DNA of 32,489 nt from an uncultured Clostridia bacterium (GTDB taxonomy: Bacteria; Bacillota; Clostridia; UBA1381): assembly GCA_944391225.1 (NCBI GenBank), contig CALXSS010000022.1, positions 1 through 32,489 on the forward strand. The letters run 5' to 3'. Shown piece by piece: positions 23,348-32,014 of the stretch. A program made the position numbers and the translations under genes. The notes below the pieces were generated by a model. It was given only the letters and a program-made list of their open reading frames with translations, made no database searches and was not told where the DNA came from. Numbering within the stretch: the stretch's first letter is position 1; each line of letters opens with the position of its first letter.

Positions 23348-24529
23348 ATGCTGATGAGCATAGCTCTGATGTTCCTTACCGGCATGGCGCTGGGAGGGAT
23401 ATTCAAAAAGCTGCGGCTGCCGCCGCTTATAGGAATGATAATAACGGGAATACTTCTCGGGCCGAGCGTGCTGGACCTGATAGACGGCTCTGTGCTTGGC
23501 ATATCGGCAGATCTCAGGAAGATAGCGCTTATAATAATACTTATGCGCGCCGGGCTTTCGCTTGACATTGACGACCTGAAAAAAGCCGGTCGTCCCGCAT
23601 TGCTGATGTGCTTTGTTCCGGCAAGCTTTGAGATATTGGGCGCGGTGATACTTGCTCCGCCGCTGCTCGGAGTTACAAGGCTTGATGCAGCGGTGATAGG
23701 CGCGGTAATAGGCGCGGTATCCCCTGCCGTGGTAGTCCCGCGCATGATAAGGATAATGAACGAGGGCTACGGCACTGCCAAACGCATACCGCAGCTGATA
23801 CTTGCCGGAGCGTCGGCAGACGATGTATATGTAATAGTTCTGTTCACCTCATTCACCGCTCTGCTTGCCGGGAACAGCGCGGGGATACTTGACTATGTTC
23901 AGATACCCACCTCGGTAATACTCGGCATAATAATGGGCGCGGCGAGCGGATTCCTGCTCAATATACTGTTCCGCCGCATACATATGCGCGACAGCGCAAA
24001 GGCGATAATAATACTGAGCATTTGTTTTCTTTTTACCGCCGCTGAGACCGCGCTTGAAAACAGCGTTCACGTTTCGGGGCTGATAGCCGTTATGGCTCTT
24101 GGCATGACAATATACAAGCTGTATCCGGTGCTGGCGCTGCGCCTTTCTTCAAAATACAACAAGCTGTGGGTCGGCGCGGAGCTTATGCTGTTTGTGCTTG
24201 TAGGCGCGGCGGTAGAGCCGGCGCGCGCGGCGGACTACGGTATCAGCGCGGTTTTATTGATACTCGGCGCGCTGATATTCAGAATGGCAGGCGTTTTCAC
24301 AGCGCTTATAGGCACTGACCTGACTATGCGCGAACGGCTTTTCTGTATGGCTGCCTACTCGCCAAAAGCCACCGTCCAGGCGGCAATAGGCGCTATACCT
24401 CTTTCTATGGGTCTGCCCTGCGGCGAGCTGGTGCTCACAGTATCGGTGCTTGCGATACTTATAACAGCTCCGCTCGGCGCGGCACTTACCGATAATCTGT
24501 ACAAGCGTCTGCTTGAAAAGGATAAATAG
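23348..24529 (+). CDS. Cation/proton antiporter (CPA superfamily)
   Basis: A 393-aa membrane protein with about twelve predicted helices. Recognisable parts are the N-terminal helix with LRLPPLIGMIITGILLGPSVL, the charged helix ILAGASADDVYVIVLF (D158-D159, the ion-binding position of Na+/H+ exchangers) and the C-terminal SPKATVQAAIGAIPL. It would exchange a cation for protons at the cytoplasmic membrane. Control by a fluoride riboswitch suggests a role in surviving fluoride or the acid load that HF brings in; this is inferred. The ATG follows AAGGAGG by 7 nt. The gene is alone between its riboswitch and a terminator. Confidence 0.9.
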   Translation: MLMSIALMFLTGMALGGIFKKLRLPPLIGMIITGILLGPSVLDLIDGSVLGISADLRKIALIIILMRAGLSLDIDDLKKAGRPALLMCFVPASFEILGAVILAPPLLGVTRLDAAVIGAVIGAVSPAVVVPRMIRIMNEGYGTAKRIPQLILAGASADDVYVIVLFTSFTALLAGNSAGILDYVQIPTSVILGIIMGAASGFLLNILFRRIHMRDSAKAIIILSICFLFTAAETALENSVHVSGLIAVMALGMTIYKLYPVLALRLSSKYNKLWVGAELMLFVLVGAAVEPARAADYGISAVLLILGALIFRMAGVFTALIGTDLTMRERLFCMAAYSPKATVQAAIGAIPLSMGLPCGELVLTVSVLAILITAPLGAALTDNLYKRLLEKDK

Positions 24530-24544
24530 CTTGCTGAATATAAC

Positions 24545-24578
24545 AGGATCCTTTGGTATGACCGGGGATCCTTTTTTT
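24545..24578 (+). terminator. Terminator of the antiporter gene
   Basis: AGGATCC (24545-24551) pairs with GGATCCT (24566-24572), with an inner GGT/ACC stem, followed by TTTTTTT. Confidence 0.88.
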
Positions 24579-24830
24579 ATTGTCAATATCATGTCTTTGC
24601 TCATATGATAATATATCAGACATGCAGAAAGCAGTCCTGCCATGACCAAATTCAGCTTAATGATCATCAAAACGGCTCACACAGCATCGGCAGCCTGGAA
24701 ATATGTCTATGCGTATACCACAATATATGTAAATATTTATTTTGTTATATCTATTTATATAATATCAGACATATTTGTTCAACAAAATTCAGTAATTTTG
24801 ATGGTATTTAGGGTTTGTCATAGCCTTTTA
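24579..24830. other. Intergenic DNA without recognisable gene
   Basis: A/T-rich sequence between the antiporter terminator and the SLH operon promoter. It has a loose inverted repeat CATGTCT/AGACATG (24590-24596/24618-24624) and a second ATATCAGACAT near 24760. No open frame with a ribosome-binding site is seen. Confidence 0.5.
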
Positions 24831-24859
24831 TTGACTTTTTAGGCTGTATACGGTATAAT
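24831..24859 (+). promoter_or_regulatory. Promoter of the SLH/peptide B/giant protein operon
   Basis: TTGACT (24831-24836), a 17-nt spacer and TATAAT (24854-24859). Transcription would begin near 24866, 235 nt before the SLH protein start. Confidence 0.85.
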
Positions 24860-24865
24860 TGAATA

Positions 24866-25100
24866 TGAATTAGATGCGCAGAGCCCGCTACACATCTCAT
24901 AAAATCATACAATTTCAATATATTTTCAAATTATTATCCAATATATTGTAAATATGAATAATATTATATCAATATATTGGTATATTTTATATGTTTAAAA
25001 TACAGACGATCATTCTGCATGCTGCAAAATGTCTGTAATGCTGAGAAGATGAGAGCGGAGCTGTCAGAGCGCGTCTAAAATGGAAGAAAGGAGGCAGGCT
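24866..25100 (+). promoter_or_regulatory. Long A/T-rich leader of the SLH operon
   Basis: A 235-nt leader. Its clearest structure is CCAATATATTG (24938-24948) pairing with CAATATATTGG (24970-24980); the same CAATATATT word also occurs at 24916-24924. No riboswitch class is recognised. It ends in AAAGGAGG before the GTG start. Confidence 0.45.
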
Positions 25101-25736
25101 GTGATAAAAATAATAAAGCCCTTGCTCATAGCCGCTGTATGCGCCGCTATTCTGGCGCCGGCAGCTGCAGCGCAGGAGGACGAATACTCGCTCGCTGTAG
25201 ACTGGGCTGCTGAAAACGGCATTATCACCACGGATGAAAACGGTCAGCTTGAATCGCCCGATTCTGAGGCGAGCCGCGCTCAGGCGGCTGCCATGCTTGC
25301 CCGTCTTAAATGCGACGGGATCGCACATGGAGGGATCGTATATACAGACGTTTCAGAATCCGACTGGTTTTATAGTGACGTCTGCTCGGTAAGCGCGGCA
25401 GGACTTATGACAGGCAACGGAGAGTTTTTCCGCCCTGACGACAGCATAACGCGCGAGGAGGCAGTTGTGCTCGCAGGCAGAGCCTTTGAGCTTGACGCCA
25501 CAGAAGCCGGCGATACTGTCTTTACTGACAGCGATGACATCTCGGACTGGGCTAAGGACTATGTTTACACCGCTGCCGGGCTCGGGATCGTGAACGGAAC
25601 AGACAGCGGAGCGTTTATGCCGAAAGCGAGCATAAAGCGCAGAGATCTGCTGCTTATCCTTTACAGATGCGACCGCGCGGTAAGCGTATCGGCAGTAGTG
25701 GATGACGACGGCTCCGTATGGACGCCGCTGTACTAA
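25101..25736 (+). CDS. Exported protein of three SLH repeats
   Basis: A 211-aa protein starting at GTG (25101), 6 nt after AGGAGG; the ATG at 25080 lies before that Shine-Dalgarno. The signal peptide IKIIKPLLIAAVCAAILAPA ends near AAAAQ. The mature part is nothing but three S-layer homology repeats: a divergent first (WAAENGIITTDENGQ), FTDVSESDWFYSDVCSVSAA with GNGEFFRPDDSITREEAVVL, and FTDSDDISDWAKDYVYTAAG. SLH domains bind pyruvylated cell-wall polymers. With no other domain attached, it may serve as an adaptor or small surface-layer piece. It opens the operon that continues with peptide B and the 1800-aa protein, which lacks any anchor of its own. Confidence 0.87.
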   Translation: MIKIIKPLLIAAVCAAILAPAAAAQEDEYSLAVDWAAENGIITTDENGQLESPDSEASRAQAAAMLARLKCDGIAHGGIVYTDVSESDWFYSDVCSVSAAGLMTGNGEFFRPDDSITREEAVVLAGRAFELDATEAGDTVFTDSDDISDWAKDYVYTAAGLGIVNGTDSGAFMPKASIKRRDLLLILYRCDRAVSVSAVVDDDGSVWTPLY

Positions 25737-25831
25737 TAGCGCCGCGAACAGGCGCGCATTTTATGCAAAAAAATAAGCGGACGCCGGCAAAAGACTGCGC
25801 CCGCGTAAAACAAGGAAGGGATCATGTCAAA

Positions 25832-26032
25832 ATGAAACGGGATTATTCATTTCCAAAAATGACAATAACAAAATTTGACGTACCGTTATCATGCGATCAG
25901 ACGCTGCAGCCATCAACTCTGGTAGTGCGTGATGACGGTATCGGCACAATTGCTCTGCCTACAAATCAGGCAGCTGTTAATCAGCGTGTAGCGGTTGTTA
26001 CCGACATAGTAAAGATGCAGGGGGGTAATTGA
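25832..26032 (+). CDS. 66-aa short peptide, 'Y-x-x-P' family copy B
   Basis: A small protein of unknown function starting MKRDYSFPKMTITKFDVPLS, then CDQTLQPSTL and a mostly polar C-terminus (ending VVTDIVKMQGGN). No signal peptide or membrane helix. Its first 16 residues match copies A and C (basic pair, Y, P, a hydrophobic at +2 from P, I, F), but the VV-x-[SA]-SG block is missing and one cysteine is present. A longer frame from 25718 has no ribosome-binding site; GGAAGGG precedes the chosen ATG. The next gene, for the giant exported protein, begins 1 nt after the stop, and its GGGGGG ribosome-binding site lies inside this gene, so the two are surely co-translated. Confidence 0.72.
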   Translation: MKRDYSFPKMTITKFDVPLSCDQTLQPSTLVVRDDGIGTIALPTNQAAVNQRVAVVTDIVKMQGGN

Positions 26033-26033
26033 T

Positions 26034-29000
26034 ATGAAAAAGAGATTTTTGCCCATACTGCTGGTTCTCTCAATGCTTATGCCTATGCTGCTTTCAGTGC
26101 AGGTATTTGCAGATGGTACAGGTACCGATTACGGAACCTATTACAGTGATACGGATACCTATCATATCACCACAGCACAGCAGCTTATTAATATTTCCAA
26201 TAACTCAAAAGGAGATAATCCTACTGTACTCGGATATAACTTTGTGCTCGACAATGATATTAATGTAAGCGGATATGATGCCCAGATCAATATAGGAAGT
26301 ATACCGCTGACCGGAGACAAATATCCATTTTACGGCACATTTGACGGAAACGGGCACACGATAAGAGGTCTTACATTTACAGCAGAAAACTCATCAGACG
26401 CCGGACTGTTTGCATATACAGACGGCGCTATAATCAAAAATCTTGTTATAGCAGATGCCTATATCAAGTCTGCGCGCCGCGGCGGAATAGTTGTCGGCAA
26501 AGCTGTAAACACCCAGTTCTACAATGTCACAGTCAGCGACAGTAAACTTGAAATGTTTACAAACGGATCGGTTATAGAGCTTATAACAGGTCTCGGCATC
26601 TCTGGTGGAGCTATCGCCGGTACAATGGAACATTCTTCCACTCAGCATGCTGATTCAGACTCAGCAACATCTGTAATGTACAACTGTGAGAGCCGCGACA
26701 CAAGCGTTATCACTAACACGGCATCAGGTGCTCAGGTGCTTTCGGGAGACGGTATTTATATCGGCGGTCTTGCAGGCTATTCAAAGGACAGCACCATTGA
26801 ATATTCACGCGTTATTCGCGGTGAAGTAAATATGCGCTTTGATATAGTTGTAGGCGCACTCGGCGGCAAAGTGCTCTATGCCGGAGGAATAACAGGCGGT
26901 ATGGAGGGTTCAAGCAAGACCATAGACTGCTTTGCAACCACGCCGGTATCTATAAGCAGCACAAACGCGGTAGCGGTCGGCTCAGGAACTCTTTGCTATA
27001 CTGCAGGCATAACAGGAGCAGCATACGGCAGCTCTGCCATAGAACGCTGCCACTACTCAGGCGTGCTTTATTCATACCTGTACAATTCAGTACTTGTTAT
27101 ACCCATCATACTCACAAACAGGCATATTTACGGTCTTGTCGGAAAGAATGACGGTTCAGCAATTATCACAAGTTCGTATTTTGATTATGACCGCGCAATG
27201 ACAGACAAGGATTACAGCAAAGTATCTATACCGGCTGTATGCGACAAAGAGGATAATGCCGAGGCAGGCTCGAAACCGCGTGAGCAGTATATTTCACAGC
27301 TTGTCTGGTCCAACAAGGGCTATGACTTTGTGGGGACAACTGATCGCGTTACAGCTGCTGACAATATCGCTGAAGTTGACACAAATCATCACAACAAATG
27401 GGTAATGGATTATGAGACGGAAATGCCGGTGCATGGCAGCGGAGTGACAGTAGGCACTGACTTCCCGAATGCAGGCACAGTCACGATCGGCAAATCATCT
27501 CTGAGAGAGCCTGTAAGCTTTAACGAGGGCAGCCGCACACAGATAATATCGGTAAACGATAAGACACTTGAGCTTTCACAGTTCACAAACGGCGGCTATA
27601 ATTTCAAGGGCTGGTATAAGGGCACTGTTGACAGCGCAGGAAATGTATCTAAAACCGGGGAGGCTCTCGGAACAGATAACAGCTATACAATAAGCACCCC
27701 TGTTGATAATTCTGTATATGCGGCAAGCTACACAGCCAATGTTGTGTTTAAAAATCCTAACGGAAATGATGTGATCGTTGAGTACACCTACGATCAGCCG
27801 CTGCAGCTGGATAACAGTTTGTATACAATTGATGGCAAGTTCCTCATAGGCTGGAATGAAGATCAAACATATTTAGATGCCACACCAGAAGATATTCTTA
27901 AGATAAAATTAGTTTCTTCAGGAATCCCAGTTGATAAGCCTATGACACTCTATCCAGTATTTGTTGGCGTAAAAGGCAATATAATACCTGTATTTGAGCA
28001 GACCGGAACCTCAGTTGCAACTGATACAAGTTTAATAACAAAATCCGGTTCAGATAACAAAGGTTGGTATGTGAGTTATACGTATAATGGAAATGAAAGT
28101 AAAGAGCCTGACGGATATATGTTTGACGGATGGTATAGGATGCCTTTTAAGACTACTTCAGGCGCAATTAAACTTGATGAAGAAAATGCAATCTGCGTCA
28201 GCAGGAATAAGAAGTATTATGTAAATGAAGATGACTATACAACTCCGTACCTTTATGTTGCGAAATTCAAGTACCGCGTGACCGCATGGATGCCGGTGGA
28301 GTATCATCAATTACCTACTGTGTCATGGTTTTATTATAGAAACTATAGTAACTATGTAAGTAACTATGTAGATCAAGGAAAGTTCGCTGAGCTGTGGGCA
28401 AACCATGGGGATACGGTTGATATAATCCCTACTCCAGCGATGGGTGAAGGAGAAAAATTCAGATACTGGACCGCTGATAGTTCAGTGGTTTTAGGAGATG
28501 ATGTATATTCAGATGGTGAACTAAATGGGCTAAACAAAGATCAATTCACATCTAATATTACAAATCCAATTGATCTGTATGGATTGGTTACAATTAAAAA
28601 TTATTGGAGTGTTACAGCATCAGCATTTTGTGATTTTCCAAATGCCGTTGGCATCAGTGACACCTATAGCAGTAACAATTTAAAAACAACCGTAGAGCTA
28701 AAGCAAAATTATAATTTCTATGATATTTCTCATTATCAGGAAAACAATTTTGAGGCTCGAGACAACAACATATTTGGAGATAATCCTGCTTCTTGGGAAA
28801 TAAGTTTTGGTATTTCTGGATTGAACTACTACCAAAACTACATTCTTGTCCGTGCGGCGGCAGATGTGGACTTCCATGACAAAAAGGGAACGCTCATAAA
28901 CACAACTAGTATTGGCGATTTCTCTGTTTACAAAAACCCTAATGGCTGGAATGCAGAAAGGACTGTTACAAGAAAATATCAGTCACTGCTGTTTGGCGAT

Positions 29001-31436
29001 GCAGATGAATTAAGCGATCCTCCATCATCAGCTAATGATTGTTTCAAGGTTATAACTGCTTCAATCGCTCCAGTCGGCGTTGGCACAACTCCGGCTATTG
29101 ATGGCAGCAATTATGATATAAAGATAAACAATTACAAATTCCTCGGCTGGGTCAACAAGGCAGCCTTGAGAGAGGTTGACAGTAAATATCTTTACGACTA
29201 TAAAGAAACTCCGGCAGAGGGCTCAGGCGAAGCTGCAACACCGGAGCCGAACGTGACCTCGGACAGCAAAAAGGCTGAGGGCTATGTTCTGAAAGCCGAT
29301 GACAGAGTTTATGCGTATATGGACATATATCCTCTTTACGCAAAATACAAGGTAACACTTGCTGACAACCTCGTAGGTTCCGAAAAAAAGCCGAATAACA
29401 GGTACACTGTAACGGATGGCGGTATTATCACTATAACCCCTGACAACCAATTTGATGGCGGTGTAAAAGAGATAATCGGCACAAACAGCAAGGGCGAGAA
29501 TGTAATTCTTACTAAGGGCGAGAATGGCACATGGTCAAACACTGCTGAGAATCCGCTTGACGTTGACGAGGAATACACCTTCACTGTAAGCTATGAATTC
29601 ACCGTGAAGTATAACAATGTAAAAGATACAGAAAGCCCTGTTGAGCTAAAGCGAGAGTACGGCGAGACTGTGGGCGTGACATACGAGCCGAGCACCACTG
29701 CACCGACAGATAAAATCTTCGCAGGCTGGGTAAATCCGGACACCGCACCTGAAAACGGATATGTAGTATATGATAAATATACTGATGCGGTTATAGTTAC
29801 AGAGGATACTGTTGTTACCTCGGATATGAATCTGTATCCGGCATACACAGCTCCTAATATAACTACCACAAGCAACATCGACACAGATAGCAAGACATAC
29901 ACCTCATATTCTGTAACCGACGGCAAAGTCACAATAACCGCTCAGAGTGAAACAGGTTATAAGTTCGCATACTGGCTGATAATACAGGACGGCGAAAAAT
30001 ATTACTCAGGCACCTCAAGCGCAGAGCTGAGCAGCTCTGAGGCTGTTTCAGGCGCGGAATTTAAGGCTGTATATAATCCTGTATTCACCTACAAGATCCC
30101 ATCTGTTGAAAGTGATGATACTGTCAAATACCCCGGAACTAATGACATAACCGGAACTATATCATACGGAACGGAGTTTGCAGGAGGCAGCGCGGAGGCT
30201 ATACAGGCAGTTACAGCTGCTCTTGAAAATTCAAAATATACCTTCGGCGGCTGGACTACTGAACCAGACGGTAAAGATGAATATACAAACCCAAGTGTCA
30301 CCAAACCTGAAACACTGTATCCAATCCTGAAAGAGGCTATTATTGTTACGTATGAGTATAAAGCCGAAAACGGAGAAAATATAGTGTCCAAAGAGAAATA
30401 CTCAAAAACAGGCACTATCACACTGCTTGACCTCAGCGACTATTCATACACAGATGCAGACGGTAAACACAGCTTTACAGGCTGGACAGCAAATAATTCT
30501 TTCTACACAGGCGGCTCTGAATACGCTCTTATTGAGAGCATAACATTTACCGCTCAGTGGTCAGATTCTACAGCCGGCTACACTGTATGGTCGAATATAT
30601 CGGATAAGAATACAACTGTAAATATATCATCGTCAGATGATTACAGCTACTTCCCTGCTGAAAGTCAGCTCAGAGCCATAGCTCCGGCAACTGACAGCAA
30701 GACCACATTCATTGGCTACGCTCTTGTAACTATAGGTGAAGGTGACAGCCGCACCTGTGACGGACTGTATGCCGCGGGTGACAATGTACCGACTGCAACG
30801 CTTAGTGAATACAATAGCTCAGATACAAATTCGACAAAGCGTATCTATGCTGTATGGGCTCAGGTAGAGACTTTGGCAGGCGGTCAGATGCGTCTTGACA
30901 ACAAATCCGGAATGCGTGTTATGGGAATAGTTAATACAACTATACTTGAAAGAGTAGGACTAAATACTCCTGATAAAGATTATGAACGCCATATGATGTT
31001 TGCCGCTGATTCTATACTTTCCGGCATAGCAGGCAGCTCAGGCGATTATTCCAACTTTATGAAGGCTTATTATTTAGGCGAAGGAAACTATTCTGATATA
31101 AGAGCTAAAACTAACGCTTGGTACGGAAACGACCATCATACTAAGACGTCGTCTGATAATAACACATTCTCTATCATCGCGCAGATGGATAAAAAATATT
31201 ATGCTCAGAACTGGGCTTACAGAGCGTATCTGACATTCACCTATGAAGATAAGGCAACAAAACGCGCATACGGCACATTCAGCAACAACAGCAATATGCG
31301 CAGCGTTCAGGAAATTGCACGGAGCTTTATTTCAGACCTTGAAAAACAGGGAGAAACAGACGAAAACTATCTCGGTCTTGGTCAGAATGCATATAATCTC
31401 CTTATGCAGTATGCAGGACAGAGCACATCAAACTAA
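26034..31436 (+). CDS. Giant exported repeat protein (beta-helix plus Listeria/Bacteroides-type repeats)
   Basis: An 1800-aa protein. The signal peptide (MKKRFLPILLVLSMLMPMLL, cleavage near VFA-DG at 26) is followed by a beta-helix/GLUG-like region (about 35-400; YGTFDGNGHTIRGLTF, AGLFAYTDGAIIKNLVIADA). Then come eight or nine modules of the InlB B-repeat type, each with a core like GYxFxGW: near 520 (YNFKGWYKG), 604, 694 (YMFDGWYR), 809, 1035 (YKFLGWVN), 1227, 1308, 1400 (YTFGGWTT) and 1479 (HSFTGWT). The last 184 residues (from GGQMRLDNKSGMRVMGIVN) form a separate globular domain recalling the G-x-I/M-R...GLRF C-terminal modules of clostridial surface proteins. There is no LPxTG, SLH, dockerin or membrane anchor. 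It probably serves in adhesion or as a surface-layer component. The middle part is more A/T-rich than both ends. Confidence 0.85.
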   Translation: MKKRFLPILLVLSMLMPMLLSVQVFADGTGTDYGTYYSDTDTYHITTAQQLINISNNSKGDNPTVLGYNFVLDNDINVSGYDAQINIGSIPLTGDKYPFYGTFDGNGHTIRGLTFTAENSSDAGLFAYTDGAIIKNLVIADAYIKSARRGGIVVGKAVNTQFYNVTVSDSKLEMFTNGSVIELITGLGISGGAIAGTMEHSSTQHADSDSATSVMYNCESRDTSVITNTASGAQVLSGDGIYIGGLAGYSKDSTIEYSRVIRGEVNMRFDIVVGALGGKVLYAGGITGGMEGSSKTIDCFATTPVSISSTNAVAVGSGTLCYTAGITGAAYGSSAIERCHYSGVLYSYLYNSVLVIPIILTNRHIYGLVGKNDGSAIITSSYFDYDRAMTDKDYSKVSIPAVCDKEDNAEAGSKPREQYISQLVWSNKGYDFVGTTDRVTAADNIAEVDTNHHNKWVMDYETEMPVHGSGVTVGTDFPNAGTVTIGKSSLREPVSFNEGSRTQIISVNDKTLELSQFTNGGYNFKGWYKGTVDSAGNVSKTGEALGTDNSYTISTPVDNSVYAASYTANVVFKNPNGNDVIVEYTYDQPLQLDNSLYTIDGKFLIGWNEDQTYLDATPEDILKIKLVSSGIPVDKPMTLYPVFVGVKGNIIPVFEQTGTSVATDTSLITKSGSDNKGWYVSYTYNGNESKEPDGYMFDGWYRMPFKTTSGAIKLDEENAICVSRNKKYYVNEDDYTTPYLYVAKFKYRVTAWMPVEYHQLPTVSWFYYRNYSNYVSNYVDQGKFAELWANHGDTVDIIPTPAMGEGEKFRYWTADSSVVLGDDVYSDGELNGLNKDQFTSNITNPIDLYGLVTIKNYWSVTASAFCDFPNAVGISDTYSSNNLKTTVELKQNYNFYDISHYQENNFEARDNNIFGDNPASWEISFGISGLNYYQNYILVRAAADVDFHDKKGTLINTTSIGDFSVYKNPNGWNAERTVTRKYQSLLFGDADELSDPPSSANDCFKVITASIAPVGVGTTPAIDGSNYDIKINNYKFLGWVNKAALREVDSKYLYDYKETPAEGSGEAATPEPNVTSDSKKAEGYVLKADDRVYAYMDIYPLYAKYKVTLADNLVGSEKKPNNRYTVTDGGIITITPDNQFDGGVKEIIGTNSKGENVILTKGENGTWSNTAENPLDVDEEYTFTVSYEFTVKYNNVKDTESPVELKREYGETVGVTYEPSTTAPTDKIFAGWVNPDTAPENGYVVYDKYTDAVIVTEDTVVTSDMNLYPAYTAPNITTTSNIDTDSKTYTSYSVTDGKVTITAQSETGYKFAYWLIIQDGEKYYSGTSSAELSSSEAVSGAEFKAVYNPVFTYKIPSVESDDTVKYPGTNDITGTISYGTEFAGGSAEAIQAVTAALENSKYTFGGWTTEPDGKDEYTNPSVTKPETLYPILKEAIIVTYEYKAENGENIVSKEKYSKTGTITLLDLSDYSYTDADGKHSFTGWTANNSFYTGGSEYALIESITFTAQWSDSTAGYTVWSNISDKNTTVNISSSDDYSYFPAESQLRAIAPATDSKTTFIGYALVTIGEGDSRTCDGLYAAGDNVPTATLSEYNSSDTNSTKRIYAVWAQVETLAGGQMRLDNKSGMRVMGIVNTTILERVGLNTPDKDYERHMMFAADSILSGIAGSSGDYSNFMKAYYLGEGNYSDIRAKTNAWYGNDHHTKTSSDNNTFSIIAQMDKKYYAQNWAYRAYLTFTYEDKATKRAYGTFSNNSNMRSVQEIARSFISDLEKQGETDENYLGLGQNAYNLLMQYAGQSTSN

Positions 31437-31450
31437 AGCTTAATATAATG

Positions 31451-31492
31451 CCACAAAAACAGGCGCCCATGCGGACGCCTGTTTTGTTGTGG
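31451..31492. terminator. Terminator after the giant protein gene, first copy
   Basis: A long hairpin from CCACAAAAACAGGCG to CGCCTGTTTTGTTGTGG, T-rich on both strands, so it can stop transcription in either direction. It is 15 nt after the stop codon and is repeated at 31693-31734. Confidence 0.85.
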
Positions 31493-31591
31493 TTCTATAT
31501 CGAGGCTCGGCGGTAAATAATTAGATGTTTGTTTCTTTAATAAATATTGGGGTTTCTGTTATACAGGCAATCGATAGCTTCCCGATTTCTT

Positions 31592-31659
31592 GTAGGGGCA
31601 GATATTATCTGCCCGCATTCACGCCGTGCTAATGGCTGGCGGATGCTATCCGCCCCTAC
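31592..31659. repeat. 68-bp palindromic GTAGGGGC element
   Basis: The ends are inverted copies: GTAGGGGCAGATATTATC at the left and the complement of GTAGGGGCGGATAGCATC at the right. Each arm is itself a small palindrome (GGCAGATATTATCTGCC, GGCGGATGCTATCCGCC). A second copy is at 31834-31901, with two differences in the right arm, and half-elements occur at 17764-17945. Confidence 0.72.
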
Positions 31660-31681
31660 ACAACATTTTAATATGAAACAC

Positions 31682-31917
31682 TAAATATAAGACCACAAAA
31701 ACAGGCGCCCATGCGGACGCCTGTTTTATTGTGGTTCTATATCGAGGCTCGGCGGTAAATAATTAGATGTTGGTTTCTTTAATAAATATTTGGGTTTATG
31801 TTATACAGGCAATCGATAGCTTTCCGATTTCTTGTAGGGGCAGATATTATCTGCCCGCATTCACGCCGTGCTAATGGCTGGCGGATACTATCCGCCACTA
31901 CACAACATTTTAATATA
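31682..31917. repeat. 242-bp-period tandem repeat, copy 2
   Basis: The second copy of the unit at 31440-31675, including a second bidirectional terminator (31693-31734) and a second 68-bp palindromic element. Open frames that cross it (for example around 31780-32020) are repeat sequence, not genes. Confidence 0.88.
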
Positions 31918-31975
31918 AACCCAGATATTCTAACAGCAAACGCTGTTAAAACATTGTTCCGGCGGATATATCCGC

Positions 31976-32014
31976 GCGCTTTTTTAACGCCGATATTCAA
32001 AAAAGCGCTTTTTA
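31976..32014 (+). terminator. Third hairpin facing the giant gene
   Basis: GCGCTTTTTT (31976-31985) pairs with AAAAAAGCGC (31999-32008), then TTTTTATTT. The T-run overlaps the stop codon of peptide C on the other strand. Upstream lie two small palindromes, TAACAGC/GCTGTTA (31931-31948) and GCGGATATATCCGC (31962-31975). Confidence 0.55.

Larger units (their letters stand above)
31440..31675. repeat. 242-bp-period tandem repeat, copy 1
   Basis: This copy and 31682-31917 are nearly identical (roughly eight to ten differences). Each holds, in order, a terminator hairpin, a unique stretch (CGAGGCTCGGCGGTAAATAA), and a 68-bp palindromic GTAGGGGC element (31592-31659 here). The duplication lies directly after the giant gene. 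Confidence 0.88.

Noticed and set aside
26034..31436. Sortase (LPxTG) or dockerin anchoring of the giant protein
   Set aside because: The C-terminus ends in a polar helix (NLLMQYAGQSTSN) without LPxTG, a hydrophobic tail or dockerin calcium loops.
31440..31917. CRISPR-like array
   Set aside because: Only two long units with no short regularly spaced repeats or unique spacers; it is a tandem duplication.
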